From the NCBI RefSeq assembly GCF_947492645.1, contig NZ_CANLMZ010000017.1:1-64000 (forward strand): a stretch of DNA of 64,000 bases. The letters are read 5' to 3'. Numbering within the stretch: position 1 is the stretch's first letter; the number at the start of each line of letters is the position of its first letter. A program made the translations under genes and the position numbers. This document shows, piece after piece, positions 17,786 to 27,580 of this stretch. Below the pieces are notes generated by a model. It had not been told where the DNA came from and did not search any database. It worked only from the letters and a program-made list of their open reading frames with translations. Source of the stretch: an uncultured Pontibacter sp. (GTDB taxonomy: Bacteria > Bacteroidota > Bacteroidia > Cytophagales > Hymenobacteraceae).

Positions 17786-19037
17786 GTACAGAAACGATCG
17801 TGTCTTTAGATAGCTTCACACCAATAGGTTTTGTTGCTTTATCCGCTGTAGTTGGCTGCACCACGGAAGATTCCTGCGCGAGCACCTGTTGCATGTAGCT
17901 TATTAGCTTATCCACAACCACCTCTTCAGAGAAGTTGGCTTTCGCAAAAGCGCTTGCCTTGTTTTTTATCCTGGTTGCCAGAGTATCATCGGCTAGTAAT
18001 TTTTCGGTGGCTGCAGCAATAGAGGATGGATGGTTTACATCACAAAGCAAGCCGGCTTCACCGTGGTGGAGCAGGTGCGGCACAAAACCACTCTTTTTGC
18101 CACCCACTACAGGAGTTCCGGCTACCATGGCCTCCAAAACAGCCATCCCAAAAGACTCTTCAACAGAGGCATGTACTAAAACTTTAGCCTGCGCAACGTG
18201 GCGCAGCAACTCATCAAAAGGCAATGGCCCTAAAAATTGTACTCCCTCGGTTAAATTGTGCTTTTCAGCGTACTGCTGGGCTTCACCGCCAGGTTCCATG
18301 CCCACGCCAATCAGGCGGTACTGCAGGTCCGGGAATTTTTTTCTAAGTATGGCAAATGCCGCCAGCGAAGCTGGAACTCCTTTGCGTTTTGTAAAGCCCA
18401 TGCTGATAGAGGCAATGTAATTTTGCTTTTCCAGCCCACGTGGTATACTTTCCTCAAAAGAGGTGTCGTAAAAGTTATAGGCTATCTGGGCTTTGCGCTT
18501 TACTCCGCGCGAAAGTTGTTCGTAAGTATAATCTGAGTTAGCCACCACATACTTTGCCTTCGACAGCACTTTGTAGTTCATGTACCAACGGGCCAGCCTG
18601 AAGGCATCAAACTGAGTAAAAAGTATGCGTGAGGCCACATCGTGTATGCTTACAATAGTCGGAATGCCACTATCCAAGCCAGCCCAGGAGTATTCGTAGC
18701 TCCAGAAAGCATAAATAATATCAGAAGGGTAGGCCTTCATATGTGCTAAAAGCTCCTGGCGCTCAAAGTCGAACAGTCGTCTGCCGGCCTGTCCCTTGGT
18801 TCTACCAATACACACAGTCAGGTTTTTGTCCTGCAGCACCAGCGGTTCTGCGATGTCGTTGGAGTTGGTGTAGGCAACAACAGTATAGCCACGCTTTAGC
18901 AAGGCATTTATCAAGTGCGATGTAAGTGGGAACGCATTTGTTTCGGGCAGGTCTTTTTTATCTAGATCCCAGTTAAGCAAAGCCAGGTTTACAGGCCCGG
19001 ATATGCCAATGGTAATGTTCTTATTCATGCTTCTCAT
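17775..19037 (-). CDS. Family 4 glycosyltransferase
   Basis: A 420-residue GT-B protein. The C-terminal donor domain carries ISMGFTKRKGVPASLAAF, LVHASVEESFGMAVLEAMVAGTPVVG (the E-x7-E region) and a closing helix. The first ATG at 19037 overlaps the flippase stop by 4 bp; a second ATG at 19028 is possible. Its 3' end overlaps the polymerase gene by 11 bp. The tight overlaps show co-translation within the locus. Confidence 0.85.
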   Translation of the reverse strand: MRSMNKNITIGISGPVNLALLNWDLDKKDLPETNAFPLTSHLINALLKRGYTVVAYTNSNDIAEPLVLQDKNLTVCIGRTKGQAGRRLFDFERQELLAHMKAYPSDIIYAFWSYEYSWAGLDSGIPTIVSIHDVASRILFTQFDAFRLARWYMNYKVLSKAKYVVANSDYTYEQLSRGVKRKAQIAYNFYDTSFEESIPRGLEKQNYIASISMGFTKRKGVPASLAAFAILRKKFPDLQYRLIGVGMEPGGEAQQYAEKHNLTEGVQFLGPLPFDELLRHVAQAKVLVHASVEESFGMAVLEAMVAGTPVVGGKKSGFVPHLLHHGEAGLLCDVNHPSSIAAATEKLLADDTLATRIKNKASAFAKANFSEEVVVDKLISYMQQVLAQESSVVQPTTADKATKPIGVKLSKDTIVSVHEV

Positions 19038-20569
19038 GCTCCTTCCGGCTCTTTGATCAAACTATTTCTGTATTTGGAGATGATTCTTCCAGTATAACTG
19101 GAGGAGTTGCCCTGCAGGCCCATTTTATTTAGTACCAGACTAATTTCGGACTTGAGCACTTTGTGCGGGAATAGCAATGTAAGCAGCAGGTAAATTACTC
19201 CGCAGGCAGCTATCTGGCAGGCCAGTATAACTACAACGGGCAACTGCATCTCTCTTAAAAATAAGCTAAGCAGGTGCACCGCCACGGCAATTGCAAAACC
19301 GTTCAGCACACCTGGTATATAACAACGCAACTGCTTACCGAAAGATACACTCAGAATGCGTTTCATGGCGAATTGAAACAAGATCGTGCGGATGATCTCG
19401 CCAAACAGTACCGCCGCGGCAAAACCTACCAGGCCATACCCGCGCAAAAGCATAAACAAGCCTATCAGCACCACAATGTAAACCACCGTAATCACGATTT
19501 TGAGGTTAAGTTCGGCCTTTGCATCGCACACAATACCTGAAAACATGGTGATAAAGCCAATGGGAATGGCAAGGCTGAGCACCTGCAATACCGGAACTGA
19601 CTCGCCCCATTGCTCGCCAAGCAGAATGCGCACCAGCTCTGGGGCTGATACTAGTATGCCCATGCACACGGGGATAAGCACAGCTGCCAGTAAGGTTATA
19701 CTTGATAAGTATACATGGGCAAGTTTCTTCACGTCGTTCTGCAGTTTGCTGAAAGACGGAAACAATACTTTAGACAAGGTGCGGGTAATGTTGTAGATGG
19801 GCAGGTTAACCAGCATGTGCGCCCTTGTGTAAATACCCAGCTTATGCATGCCCAAGAATTTACCTACCAGTATGATGTGCAGCTGCGAGTAAACGTACTC
19901 GAGTATACCTAAAAACGACATTCTGCTGCCGTAACTGAAAAGTGGCTTGTAAGCAGACCACGCAAAGATCGGGATGACAGAGTGCCGCACCATAAAGTAT
20001 GAGGCCGCGCACGAAAGCGCCATCTGTGTGATGGTGGCATATACAAGCGCCCAGAAGCCAAAGTCGAGGTAAGCCAGGATAACGCCAACCACCAGGTAAG
20101 AAATTACATAGGAGATGGTTTCAAGGATGCCTATGGCCTTAAACCGCATTTCGCGCTGCAGTATACTTATAGCTGTAGATGCCAGACCATTGATTACAAA
20201 CATAACCGACAATACCCGAACTACAGGAGTAACAGCCTCATTCTCGAAAAACAAGGCAGCTGTAGGGGCAAGTAACCACATGGCACCAGAGCACAGTAAG
20301 CCTAGCACTACTGATGTGGTAAACGCCGCTCTTATGTTTGCATTGGTAAGGTGTTCTTTCTGGATGATAGCCTGGTTAAGGCCCATGGTGGCAAAATAAT
20401 TACCGAACCCAAGTATAACTGTTGCCAAACTTACCAGGCCAAAGGCCTCTGGTGCAAGCAACCTGGCCATTACCGAAGTATAGCCAATCTGCATAACAGC
20501 ATTGGCTATGGTGGAGGCAGAAGTCCATTTTAATCCACTAAACGCTTTAGAAGCTAATCCTTTACTCAT
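19034..20569 (-). CDS. Wzx-type polysaccharide flippase
   Basis: A 511-residue MOP-superfamily exporter with 12-14 hydrophobic segments. The N-terminus SKGLASKAFSGLKWTSASTIANAVMQIGYTSVMARLLAPEAFGLVSLA matches WzxC/polysaccharide synthesis flippases. It would flip undecaprenyl-linked repeat units across the inner membrane. I place the start at the ATG at 20569, preceded by an AGGA. The open frame extends to a TTG at 20608, but that lies inside the hairpin at 20594-20630 and adds residues unlike the family. Confidence 0.85.
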   Translation of the reverse strand: MSKGLASKAFSGLKWTSASTIANAVMQIGYTSVMARLLAPEAFGLVSLATVILGFGNYFATMGLNQAIIQKEHLTNANIRAAFTTSVVLGLLCSGAMWLLAPTAALFFENEAVTPVVRVLSVMFVINGLASTAISILQREMRFKAIGILETISYVISYLVVGVILAYLDFGFWALVYATITQMALSCAASYFMVRHSVIPIFAWSAYKPLFSYGSRMSFLGILEYVYSQLHIILVGKFLGMHKLGIYTRAHMLVNLPIYNITRTLSKVLFPSFSKLQNDVKKLAHVYLSSITLLAAVLIPVCMGILVSAPELVRILLGEQWGESVPVLQVLSLAIPIGFITMFSGIVCDAKAELNLKIVITVVYIVVLIGLFMLLRGYGLVGFAAAVLFGEIIRTILFQFAMKRILSVSFGKQLRCYIPGVLNGFAIAVAVHLLSLFLREMQLPVVVILACQIAACGVIYLLLTLLFPHKVLKSEISLVLNKMGLQGNSSSYTGRIISKYRNSLIKEPEGA

Positions 20570-20593
20570 TCCTGCTACTCGTTGCTTTTTGGT

Positions 20594-20630
20594 AAAAGCG
20601 CCCAACAACAGGAGTGTAGTGGGCGCTTTT
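20594..20630 (-). terminator. Terminator or attenuator hairpin between wzc-like and wzx-like genes
   Basis: The 11-bp stem AAAAGCGCCCA/TGGGCGCTTTT has a 15-nt loop; on the minus strand it is followed by only a four-T run, then ACC. It lies between the chain-length regulator and the flippase, so it could partly end transcription and set the ratio of export to synthesis genes. Confidence 0.65.
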
Positions 20631-20657
20631 AAATATTATGAGCCTTAATGGTTTATA

Positions 20658-23033
20658 CTATACATAATAATAGCTTGCCTTGCGCTTGTAGCCATACTCG
20701 TAGGTGCTGTCAAAGTTCAGGTCGTTTATCACAATGTGTATATTCTTGATTTTTTTGGCAGCGTACAGGTCATTTACCTGGCTTAGCAGGTCTTTGTTCG
20801 TGTACTTATGCTTCACTACATAGATATTGGTATCCATGTGCTTCATAAGTATAAAGTACTCTGATACATAGCCGATTGGCGGTGTGTCGATCACTACATA
20901 ATCATACTTTTCGCGCAGGTCCGCTACAAGCTGCTGCATGCGCGGCATCTCCAGCAAATGAAGCGCGTTGTCCGGAATAGGGCCACAAGGAATAATATCC
21001 AAATACTCATTGTCCGTTTTCTGGATCACATCGTGCATGCTCATGTCCTGGTTCAGGTAGGTAGATAGTCCTACTTCGTCGCTTACATTAAAGTACTTGC
21101 TGAAGGTAGGCTTGCGCATGTCAGACTCGATAAGCACGGTACGCTTACCAGAGGCGGCAAACTCGCTGCTCAGGTTCACAGAGCAAAAAGTTTTACCCTC
21201 GCCAGAGATAGAAGATGTGACGCCAACCACTTTAAAGTTTGTGTCAGCCATCAGGTACTGCAGGTTTATCCTGATAGACCTGAACGACTCTGCAATTGCT
21301 GACTTAGGGTTGTTTTTAACGGCAAGTTTATCAGACTTGGTGCCATGCGCGATCACACCCAGGAACGGAATGTTTGTTATAGCGCTAAGGTCGTTTTTAC
21401 CCTGTATCGTATTGTCTACGTTATCAAGGAGAACAATAAAAGCCGCAGGTATTAGTAAGCCAACTACTAAAGCAAGCATGTAAATAATACGTGGCTGCGC
21501 GTTTACAGGGCCATTACCCCAGAACGAGGCACGGTCCACAATTTTTTTGTCTGTGGTGTTGGTTGCAAGCGAGATAGCTGCCTCAGCACGCTTCTCTTGC
21601 AGGAATTCATACTTCTTATCGATGAAGTCTGCCTGTCCTTTAAGGTCTGCCAAACGTCGTTCGTTCTCTGGCTGCTTAGCTAAGGTACTCTCCAGCACCG
21701 CAATTCTTTTCTCAGTCTGATTGATGGCAATATCAGCAGATGAGATCAGGTTTTTAAGGTTAGCAACAATGGCACTTCGGATGCTGGCGATTTTACCATC
21801 AATTTCTTTCAGCATCGGGTTAATTTGCGTGGCGCTGGCTTTATAACCTGCCTTCTGCTTGTTTAAGTCCGATAACTCCAGGAACAGGTTAGCCAAAATG
21901 GGGTTCTGCACACCAGCCACGGCCGGAGATACTGCTTCTGTAAAGCCTTGGTTATTTTCTATCTCATCGAGTATGGCACTGTAGTATTGCCTGTCTGTAA
22001 AAAGCTTGGCTTTATCAATTTCCAGTTGCGATAAACGCTCATACGTGCTGTTAGCCTGATTCTCTATGTTAGATATCCTATTAGAAGAGCGAAAAGTAGA
22101 CAATGCCTGCTTACTTTGCTTTAATGAGTCTGTTAATGAAGCTATCTGGTTATCAATAAACTCCAGGGTTTTGCGGCCGTTCTGGTTTTTCTCTTCCAGG
22201 TCGCGGGCCACGTATACTTCCATCAACGTGTTCAGGAAAAGCATCTCTTTGTCAGGTATAGTGCCTTTGGTGCTAAGCCTTAGTACACGCGAGTCTCTTT
22301 CGATTGGCTCGATGTGAAGCGAGTTAAGGCGCTGCCCTACCTGGCTCTCAAGGCTGTTAAGTACAAAGTAGTACTTTTTTGCTGGTGCCTCAGCAGATGC
22401 TTCTGTATTTCGAGTTAAGGTAAAACGAATGTTTTCATCAGCGTAAGGTTCTCCAAACTTGAGCACTTTTGTAAAGCTGATGTATGGCACATAGCCAAGT
22501 ACCTTATGGCGGTTAAAGTTGTAGCGTGGCACATTCTCACCTTCAACGCTAAGCTCATACTCTTTATCATTCAGTACCTTCACCTCAAATGGCACATCAA
22601 CCAATTGCGTTCCTGCTGTATCCAACTGTACAGTATAAGGCACATCCTCAAACTGCTCATGCTTTATCAGGTCAAAACCGCTGTTAAGCCAATGGTCCGG
22701 CACTTTATAATATGACGTAGAGAAATCCAGTCGCTGCAGCGCAGACTTGATCATGTCTGCAGATTGCAGTAAACCAATTTCATCTTCTACTTTTATACCT
22801 TTGTCCTGCACGTGCAGCAGCTCCAGCAGCTCCTGTGCTTTTTTAGAGCCGGTTTGTTGGTCGCCTAAAAGTAAAGTAGAATGGAATGCATATATCTTCT
22901 CAGAGCTTTTTACATAAACAAAAGCCGCAGCAAGCGCCAAAAAAGTAAAACCTAAAAACAGGTACCATCTCGATCTGAACTTGAATAGCCAACTCCTCAG
23001 GTCTATTTCATGTTCTTTATTCGGTTTTTTCAT
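20658..23033 (-). CDS. Wzc-like chain-length determinant and tyrosine autokinase
   Basis: A 791-residue inner-membrane protein. A first transmembrane segment lies at about 22-45, followed by a periplasmic Wzz-type region with long coiled coil (about 250-480) and a second segment at about 510-530. The cytoplasmic BY-kinase domain has Walker A SSISGEGKTFCSVNL, Walker A' VLIESDMRKP and Walker B YVVIDTPP. The tail is tyrosine-rich (YEYGYKRKASYYYV), the usual autophosphorylation cluster. It controls polymer length and works with the Wza-like lipoprotein, whose gene overlaps by 4 bp upstream. No cognate phosphatase is seen in the window. Confidence 0.9.
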   Translation of the reverse strand: MKKPNKEHEIDLRSWLFKFRSRWYLFLGFTFLALAAAFVYVKSSEKIYAFHSTLLLGDQQTGSKKAQELLELLHVQDKGIKVEDEIGLLQSADMIKSALQRLDFSTSYYKVPDHWLNSGFDLIKHEQFEDVPYTVQLDTAGTQLVDVPFEVKVLNDKEYELSVEGENVPRYNFNRHKVLGYVPYISFTKVLKFGEPYADENIRFTLTRNTEASAEAPAKKYYFVLNSLESQVGQRLNSLHIEPIERDSRVLRLSTKGTIPDKEMLFLNTLMEVYVARDLEEKNQNGRKTLEFIDNQIASLTDSLKQSKQALSTFRSSNRISNIENQANSTYERLSQLEIDKAKLFTDRQYYSAILDEIENNQGFTEAVSPAVAGVQNPILANLFLELSDLNKQKAGYKASATQINPMLKEIDGKIASIRSAIVANLKNLISSADIAINQTEKRIAVLESTLAKQPENERRLADLKGQADFIDKKYEFLQEKRAEAAISLATNTTDKKIVDRASFWGNGPVNAQPRIIYMLALVVGLLIPAAFIVLLDNVDNTIQGKNDLSAITNIPFLGVIAHGTKSDKLAVKNNPKSAIAESFRSIRINLQYLMADTNFKVVGVTSSISGEGKTFCSVNLSSEFAASGKRTVLIESDMRKPTFSKYFNVSDEVGLSTYLNQDMSMHDVIQKTDNEYLDIIPCGPIPDNALHLLEMPRMQQLVADLREKYDYVVIDTPPIGYVSEYFILMKHMDTNIYVVKHKYTNKDLLSQVNDLYAAKKIKNIHIVINDLNFDSTYEYGYKRKASYYYV

Positions 23034-23800
23034 TTTGTATTCACGAAATTTAATATTAATCCTGCCGTCGAGAGTACTCCAAGTATGGCACTCACTACAA
23101 CCAAGTTATCTCTCTTGATCTGTGTTTTACGAGGCTCAATGTAGAGCACATCGTTCGGCTTAAGGTAGTAGTACTGAGATTGTACGAGGTTTGGGTCTTT
23201 GAGGTCTAGTAAAACTACCTCAGTACCGCCGGGTTTCTGCCTGATCAGTTTTATGTTCTCGCGGCTTGCCCCTTGCGTAAGGTCACCGGCCATACTTAGT
23301 GCTTCCAGCAGGTTGGCCTGTTCGTTATACACATAGTAGTAGCCAGGGTTACGAACATCTCCCAACACACTCACTTTAAAGCTTAATAATTTAACGACTA
23401 CGGTGGCATCGTTCACGTACTTGTCCAGGTTTTGCTGTATCAGCGCCTGCGACTTTGCTACAGTTAGCCCACCCACCTTTACCTGGCCAATAGTAGGCAA
23501 CTGTACATTGCCGTCTTTATCTATAGAGTAGCCACTCAGGAACAAGCTGCTGGGGTTAGCCATACCAAAAGCGTTGTTGGGGTCTGTTATGTTAAACAGG
23601 TTAGAAAGCTCAGGCTGTACACTTAGTACTTTAATAGAAAGTACATCGTTTGGCTGTAATTCGTATTCTTTGTAAGGAGTAGTGAAGTTGGTGGGGGTAT
23701 TTGTTCTTAGGTTCTCGTTTTGCATGTAAACCAACTCTTTCTTAGATATGCAGGATGTTGCAACGAGGATAAGAAGGAGATAGCAAAGAATCTTTCTCAT
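23030..23800 (-). CDS. Wza-like polysaccharide export lipoprotein
   Basis: A 256-residue outer-membrane export protein. The lipobox LVATSC puts the lipidated cysteine at residue 17. A poly_export domain (YELQPNDVLSIKVLSVQPEL) at about 45 is followed by an SLBB domain (VSVLGDVRNPGYYYV, about 148-220) and a C-terminal hydrophobic segment (about 232-250) that could span the membrane. It heads the minus-strand exopolysaccharide operon and overlaps the Wzc-like gene by 4 bp. Confidence 0.9.
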   Translation of the reverse strand: MRKILCYLLLILVATSCISKKELVYMQNENLRTNTPTNFTTPYKEYELQPNDVLSIKVLSVQPELSNLFNITDPNNAFGMANPSSLFLSGYSIDKDGNVQLPTIGQVKVGGLTVAKSQALIQQNLDKYVNDATVVVKLLSFKVSVLGDVRNPGYYYVYNEQANLLEALSMAGDLTQGASRENIKLIRQKPGGTEVVLLDLKDPNLVQSQYYYLKPNDVLYIEPRKTQIKRDNLVVVSAILGVLSTAGLILNFVNTK

Positions 23801-24163
23801 GTCTGACTGTTAAGGGTGTATGTTAGCTATAAAAAGCCAGCTAAACGGACACAACTCTGATTTGTGATATCCGTCCAGGTATTAAATTGTTTCAGCCATA
23901 TATACTTATGATGGCTAAAAAAGATGCTGAAATGAGAAAATATTCTGTATTATTAATATAGATGGTTGCTTTACAGCGAAATAAAGCAACATGGGGGTTG
24001 ATAGAGGAAAGGCTTGTGTAGAAGGGCAGAGACTTTAAAATGCTCTTATGTTATAGGCCTTTATTGGAATAGTTATAATATGGGTAAAAAAAGAACCGTT
24101 TCAAGTTAAGTTGTTACACTTGCCTTGAAACGGTTCACCTTTGGCTTAATATCTTAGGGTAGA
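23801..24163. other. Upstream region of the exopolysaccharide operon
   Basis: A 363-bp stretch that must hold the promoter of the Wza-like gene. No clear TAnnTTTG element was found on the minus strand. An inverted repeat AGCCAT/ATGGCT spans about 23893-23917 around a TATACTT word. The terminator of the DUF1737-like gene is at 24085-24136. Confidence 0.45.
24085..24136 (-). terminator. Rho-independent terminator of the DUF1737-like gene
   Basis: The 13-bp stem GAACCGTTTCAAG/CTTGAAACGGTTC (24093-24105 and 24124-24136) is followed on the minus strand by a T-rich run. Confidence 0.9.
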
Positions 24164-24373
24164 TTATTCAATCCATTTGGTTCTCTTGTTTTTGGATACT
24201 GCAGGTTTACGTTGCGTTCTGGCAACTGCACCCGGATGACGTACCAATTGTTGGGCAAAACCATCCATGTGCTCCAAGATACCTCCTTTTAACTTCCATC
24301 CCATCGGTATAAAACCTGCTACTTCTGTTGCCAATATTTCTAAGTTAGGGGCAACGATAATATTGTATTCCAT
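24164..24373 (-). CDS. Small DUF1737-like protein
   Basis: A 69-residue protein. MEYNIIVAPNLEILATEVAGFIPMGWKLKGGI matches the DUF1737 pattern: an aromatic first strand, a helix, then GW-x-x-x-GG, followed by a short stretch containing QQL. The C-terminus is basic (VARTQRKPAVSKNKRTKW). No signal peptide. Function is unknown for the family. It is a single gene with its own terminator. Confidence 0.7.
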   Translation of the reverse strand: MEYNIIVAPNLEILATEVAGFIPMGWKLKGGILEHMDGFAQQLVRHPGAVARTQRKPAVSKNKRTKWIE

Positions 24374-24832
24374 AATGATTACCTTTTAACTATACATCCA
24401 ATGTATAAATTATTTCAATACGAAACCAGCGCTGCTACGAAAAAATTCAGACAAGGGTTACATTCATCTTTAAATTTATCATCTGATAAAAATAGTTATA
24501 CAAAATGCAGGCTTTAAGCATCTATTTAATGTTTAAATGCTAATTTATTCATATGTTTTTGATGCTTTAGCAGCTGCTATATACTTGCAAGTATAGTATA
24601 TAGAGTATTTTAGCTTCAGTAGGGTTGGCTGGTAGATAAGCTTTGGATTTTATGTGTGATGCCAAAGCATGAGCTTGTAGGATAGCCTCTTACAAGTATA
24701 ACCTGGTATACATCTGCAGGAGCTCTAATACCTGCCAGTTGCTTTGGTGCTTGTGCAGGAGGAAAGGGGGCAGACGTAAAGTATAGCCTTAGCTAACAGC
24801 TTCCATTTTTTGATGAATGATAATGCGGCGCT
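24374..24832. other. Intergenic region with paired AAGTATA words
   Basis: A 459-bp stretch without a gene. It contains the perfect palindrome TATACTTGCAAGTATA (24580-24595) and further words near 24697 and 24779. No ORF or known site is seen. Confidence 0.5.
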
Positions 24833-26143
24833 TTATACTTTGCTGTTCAGGTTAATTGTAAATTGTGTAAGACCTTCTTTGCCGGAGCCAAGGGAAAAAG
24901 TATAGCCGTGGTTCATAAGTATGTCGCGCACCATGGTTAAGCCAATGCCCTGGCCCGTTTTTTTGGAAGTATAAAATGGGGTAAACAAATGAGGTTGTAC
25001 ATGAGCTGGAATGCCCGTGCCATTATCGGAGATGATGATTTGAGGAGGCGCTGCTGTAGTCTCTACTGCAATAAACCCGTTTTCATCTATCGCCTCCATG
25101 GCATTCTTGAAAATATTTAGCAGCACTTGCTCCATCTGGTTTTTATCCATGGGTAACAGTAAGGGCTTATTAGTTAAGTGATACCTGAAGTGGATCTGGC
25201 GCTTTTCTAATTCTGGCTTAAGCAAACGGTGCAGGTCCTGCAGCAGCAGGTGCACATCAGTAAGAACTTTCTGAGGCTTAGGCAACCGCACCACATCTGC
25301 AAAGCCAGCCATAAAACGGCTCAGGTTATAATTGCGGTCAATGGCTACCTGCAGCACATGCTCGTAGTCGGCTTGGTCTGTGGGTTGCAGCTGCGGGGCA
25401 TAGTGCTGCAAAGAGCCAAGTATAGAGTTAATGGCACCGGTTGTGTTGTTTACCTCATGCGACATTACCCGGATAACCTTTTCATACGCCTGGCGCTCGT
25501 TCTGAAGTATGGCCTCCGTTAACTCCTCTATCAAAATAAAGTAATGCTGAAAGCCACGATCCAGGAAATGGGCACGATGGCAGCGGTAGGTCCAGGTGCC
25601 ATGTATTTTGAAAGTAACAGAATTGCCGGTTTTTAAATTTTTTAAAGGTGCAGCCCATACTTCGGGTAACTGGCTTACGTGCTTGCCCTGAAGCTCAGGA
25701 AGGCGTTTACCCAGGAAACGCTCCGCAGAGGGGTTTAGACTTTCCACCTGGTTATCGAAGCCTAAAAGTATAATGCCTGCCGGCGAAGCCTGTATCAGCT
25801 TGTCTAATAAGAAGTGCTTTTCGGCCTGTGCCACCCTTTCCTGGCGCAGCTGGGTTATCATGCGGTTATACACAATTACCAGGTCATCCAGGTCTTTTTG
25901 GCCTACTGCTGTAAAAGTGGTAGAAAAGTCCTTATCCTTCATAGACTCTATACCTGATCTGATCAGATTCAGAGGCTTAAAAAAAGAACTGTAAAGCTGA
26001 GCTGTTACAAAAACGGAGCAAAGTATGAGCAGCTCCATCCCCAGGAAAAGAAACTTGTTTTGCTGCAACAGGTGCCATGCCAGCACGCCCAGCAGAACGT
26101 GAACGAGCACGGCAAAAAGTATAAATTTACTGCGCAGGGTCAT
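24833..26143 (-). CDS. Sensor histidine kinase of an NtrC-type pair
   Basis: A 436-residue inner-membrane kinase. Two hydrophobic segments (about 6-22 and 26-47) precede a HAMP-like linker, a PAS domain (LIQASPAGIILLGFDNQVESLNPSAERFLG), the phospho-acceptor box MSHEVNN and an ATPase domain (N box LLNIFKNAMEAI, G1 IIISDNGTGIP, G2 GQGIGLTMV). The ATG at 26143 overlaps the response regulator by 17 bp; the frame extends to a TTG at 26164, which I reject. The last codons GTA TAA fall inside an AAGTATA word. It probably phosphorylates the sigma-54 regulator encoded just before it. Confidence 0.9.
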   Translation of the reverse strand: MTLRSKFILFAVLVHVLLGVLAWHLLQQNKFLFLGMELLILCSVFVTAQLYSSFFKPLNLIRSGIESMKDKDFSTTFTAVGQKDLDDLVIVYNRMITQLRQERVAQAEKHFLLDKLIQASPAGIILLGFDNQVESLNPSAERFLGKRLPELQGKHVSQLPEVWAAPLKNLKTGNSVTFKIHGTWTYRCHRAHFLDRGFQHYFILIEELTEAILQNERQAYEKVIRVMSHEVNNTTGAINSILGSLQHYAPQLQPTDQADYEHVLQVAIDRNYNLSRFMAGFADVVRLPKPQKVLTDVHLLLQDLHRLLKPELEKRQIHFRYHLTNKPLLLPMDKNQMEQVLLNIFKNAMEAIDENGFIAVETTAAPPQIIISDNGTGIPAHVQPHLFTPFYTSKKTGQGIGLTMVRDILMNHGYTFSLGSGKEGLTQFTINLNSKV

Positions 26144-27515
26144 AGGGGATGTTAAACTTATCAAGGCGGCGGTACAGGGCTGCCCTGCTTAAACCTAAGG
26201 CACGTGCTACTTTGCTGATATTGTTCTGGTAATAGGCCATCGATTTAATGATCATGGAAGCTTCCATTTCGTCCAGCGTCATGGTGCCGACGGCAGGAAG
26301 GGTTTTATCGCCGGGCTTTGCCGGGTTCTGCTGCGCCTGTGCCTTAAAATCATCTGCCTCCAAGGTTGAGTGCTCTGCTACCAGAACCGTTCTTTCCACC
26401 AGGTTTTTTAGCTCCCGTATGTTACCCGAAAGGTGCAGGTTTTTTAGCCACTGCAGGGCTTTTATACTTATTGTGAGGTTTGGGCGGTTATAAGTTTGCT
26501 TCAGGTTATCTACAAAGTACTGCACGAGCAAAGGAATGTCATCTTCACGTTCGCGCAGGGCAGGTAATTTTACCTTAATCAGGTTGATGCGGTAGTATAA
26601 ATCTTCACGAAACTTACCTTCCTCAACCAGCTTTGCCAGATCGCGGTTGGTGGCGCAAACCACGCGTATATCAAGCTTTCGGGACCGGCTGTCGCCTAGC
26701 ACCTCGTAGGTGCGGTCCTGCAGTACACGCAGCAGTTTTACCTGGCTGTTCATGTCCAGCTCACCGATCTCATCTAAAAAAATGGTGCCTTTATTAGCCA
26801 TCTCAAAGCGGCCTGTCCTGTCTGACTTTGCATCGGTGAAGGCGCCTCGTTTGTGCCCAAACATTTCGCTTTCAAATAAAGTAGAGGAGATGCCGCCCAG
26901 GTTTACTTTAACAAAAGGCTGCGATTTACGGAGGCTGTTCCGGTGCACAGCCTCCGCTATCAGTTCTTTGCCTGTTCCGCTCTCTCCTTCAATCAGCACA
27001 GAGGCATCGGTGGGGGATATTTGCCCGATCTTCTTCAGCAGTTGCAGCAGCTGCGGGTCCTGTCCGATAATATTCCGAAAGTCGTATTGCTGGTCCAGCT
27101 TTTTGCGTGTAAGAGACCCAGCGCCAGTCTCAGCAGCCTGCTCAGATGCTGATAAGCTTAAGGCTGTACGCACCGCCTGCAGCAGGTACTCGTTGCTCCA
27201 GGGTTTGGTAATAAAGTCGGCGGCACCAAGACGCATGCCTTCTACTGCCAGCCCAATTGAGCCCCAACCAGTAATAAGTATAACCGGCAGGTTAGGGTAA
27301 AGCTGTTTAAACTGCTCCAGCAAAGCAATACCATCGTTGCCGGTAGTATCTATGGAGAAGTTCATGTCCATGATAGCCAGTTTAAACGGATGTTGCTGCG
27401 CCACCTCCAGCGCCTCTTTGGGATTGGAGGCCTCCTTGGTTTTAAACCCCTGCTGCTTTAACAACAAGCTAAGCGAGGCACGTACAGCTACATCATCATC
27501 TATTATCAGAACCAT
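26127..27515 (-). CDS. Sigma-54-dependent response regulator (NtrC/AtoC type)
   Basis: A 462-residue protein. The receiver domain (1-125) has acidic DDD at 5-7, a phospho-acceptor in AIMDMNFS and a lysine in FITKPW. The AAA+ domain (about 150-380) has Walker A GESGTGKE, the sigma-54 contact loop GAFTDA and Walker B GTIFLDEIGELD. The C-terminal Fis-type helix-turn-helix is ISKVARALGLSRAALYRRLDKF. It activates RNA polymerase carrying sigma-54. Lying 65 bp after the permease genes, its obvious target is the transporter operon in which it is encoded. Confidence 0.95.
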   Translation of the reverse strand: MVLIIDDDVAVRASLSLLLKQQGFKTKEASNPKEALEVAQQHPFKLAIMDMNFSIDTTGNDGIALLEQFKQLYPNLPVILITGWGSIGLAVEGMRLGAADFITKPWSNEYLLQAVRTALSLSASEQAAETGAGSLTRKKLDQQYDFRNIIGQDPQLLQLLKKIGQISPTDASVLIEGESGTGKELIAEAVHRNSLRKSQPFVKVNLGGISSTLFESEMFGHKRGAFTDAKSDRTGRFEMANKGTIFLDEIGELDMNSQVKLLRVLQDRTYEVLGDSRSRKLDIRVVCATNRDLAKLVEEGKFREDLYYRINLIKVKLPALREREDDIPLLVQYFVDNLKQTYNRPNLTISIKALQWLKNLHLSGNIRELKNLVERTVLVAEHSTLEADDFKAQAQQNPAKPGDKTLPAVGTMTLDEMEASMIIKSMAYYQNNISKVARALGLSRAALYRRLDKFNIPYDPAQ

Positions 27516-27580
27516 GGTTTACGAGGCAGAATGGAAGTATAAATATAAGTTTTTTCAGGATAATGCAGTACAGGTATACT

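Noticed and set aside
20570-20608. TTG start for the flippase 13 codons upstream of the ATG
   Set aside because: It lies inside a terminator-like hairpin and the extra residues do not fit the family; ATG 20569 is preferred.
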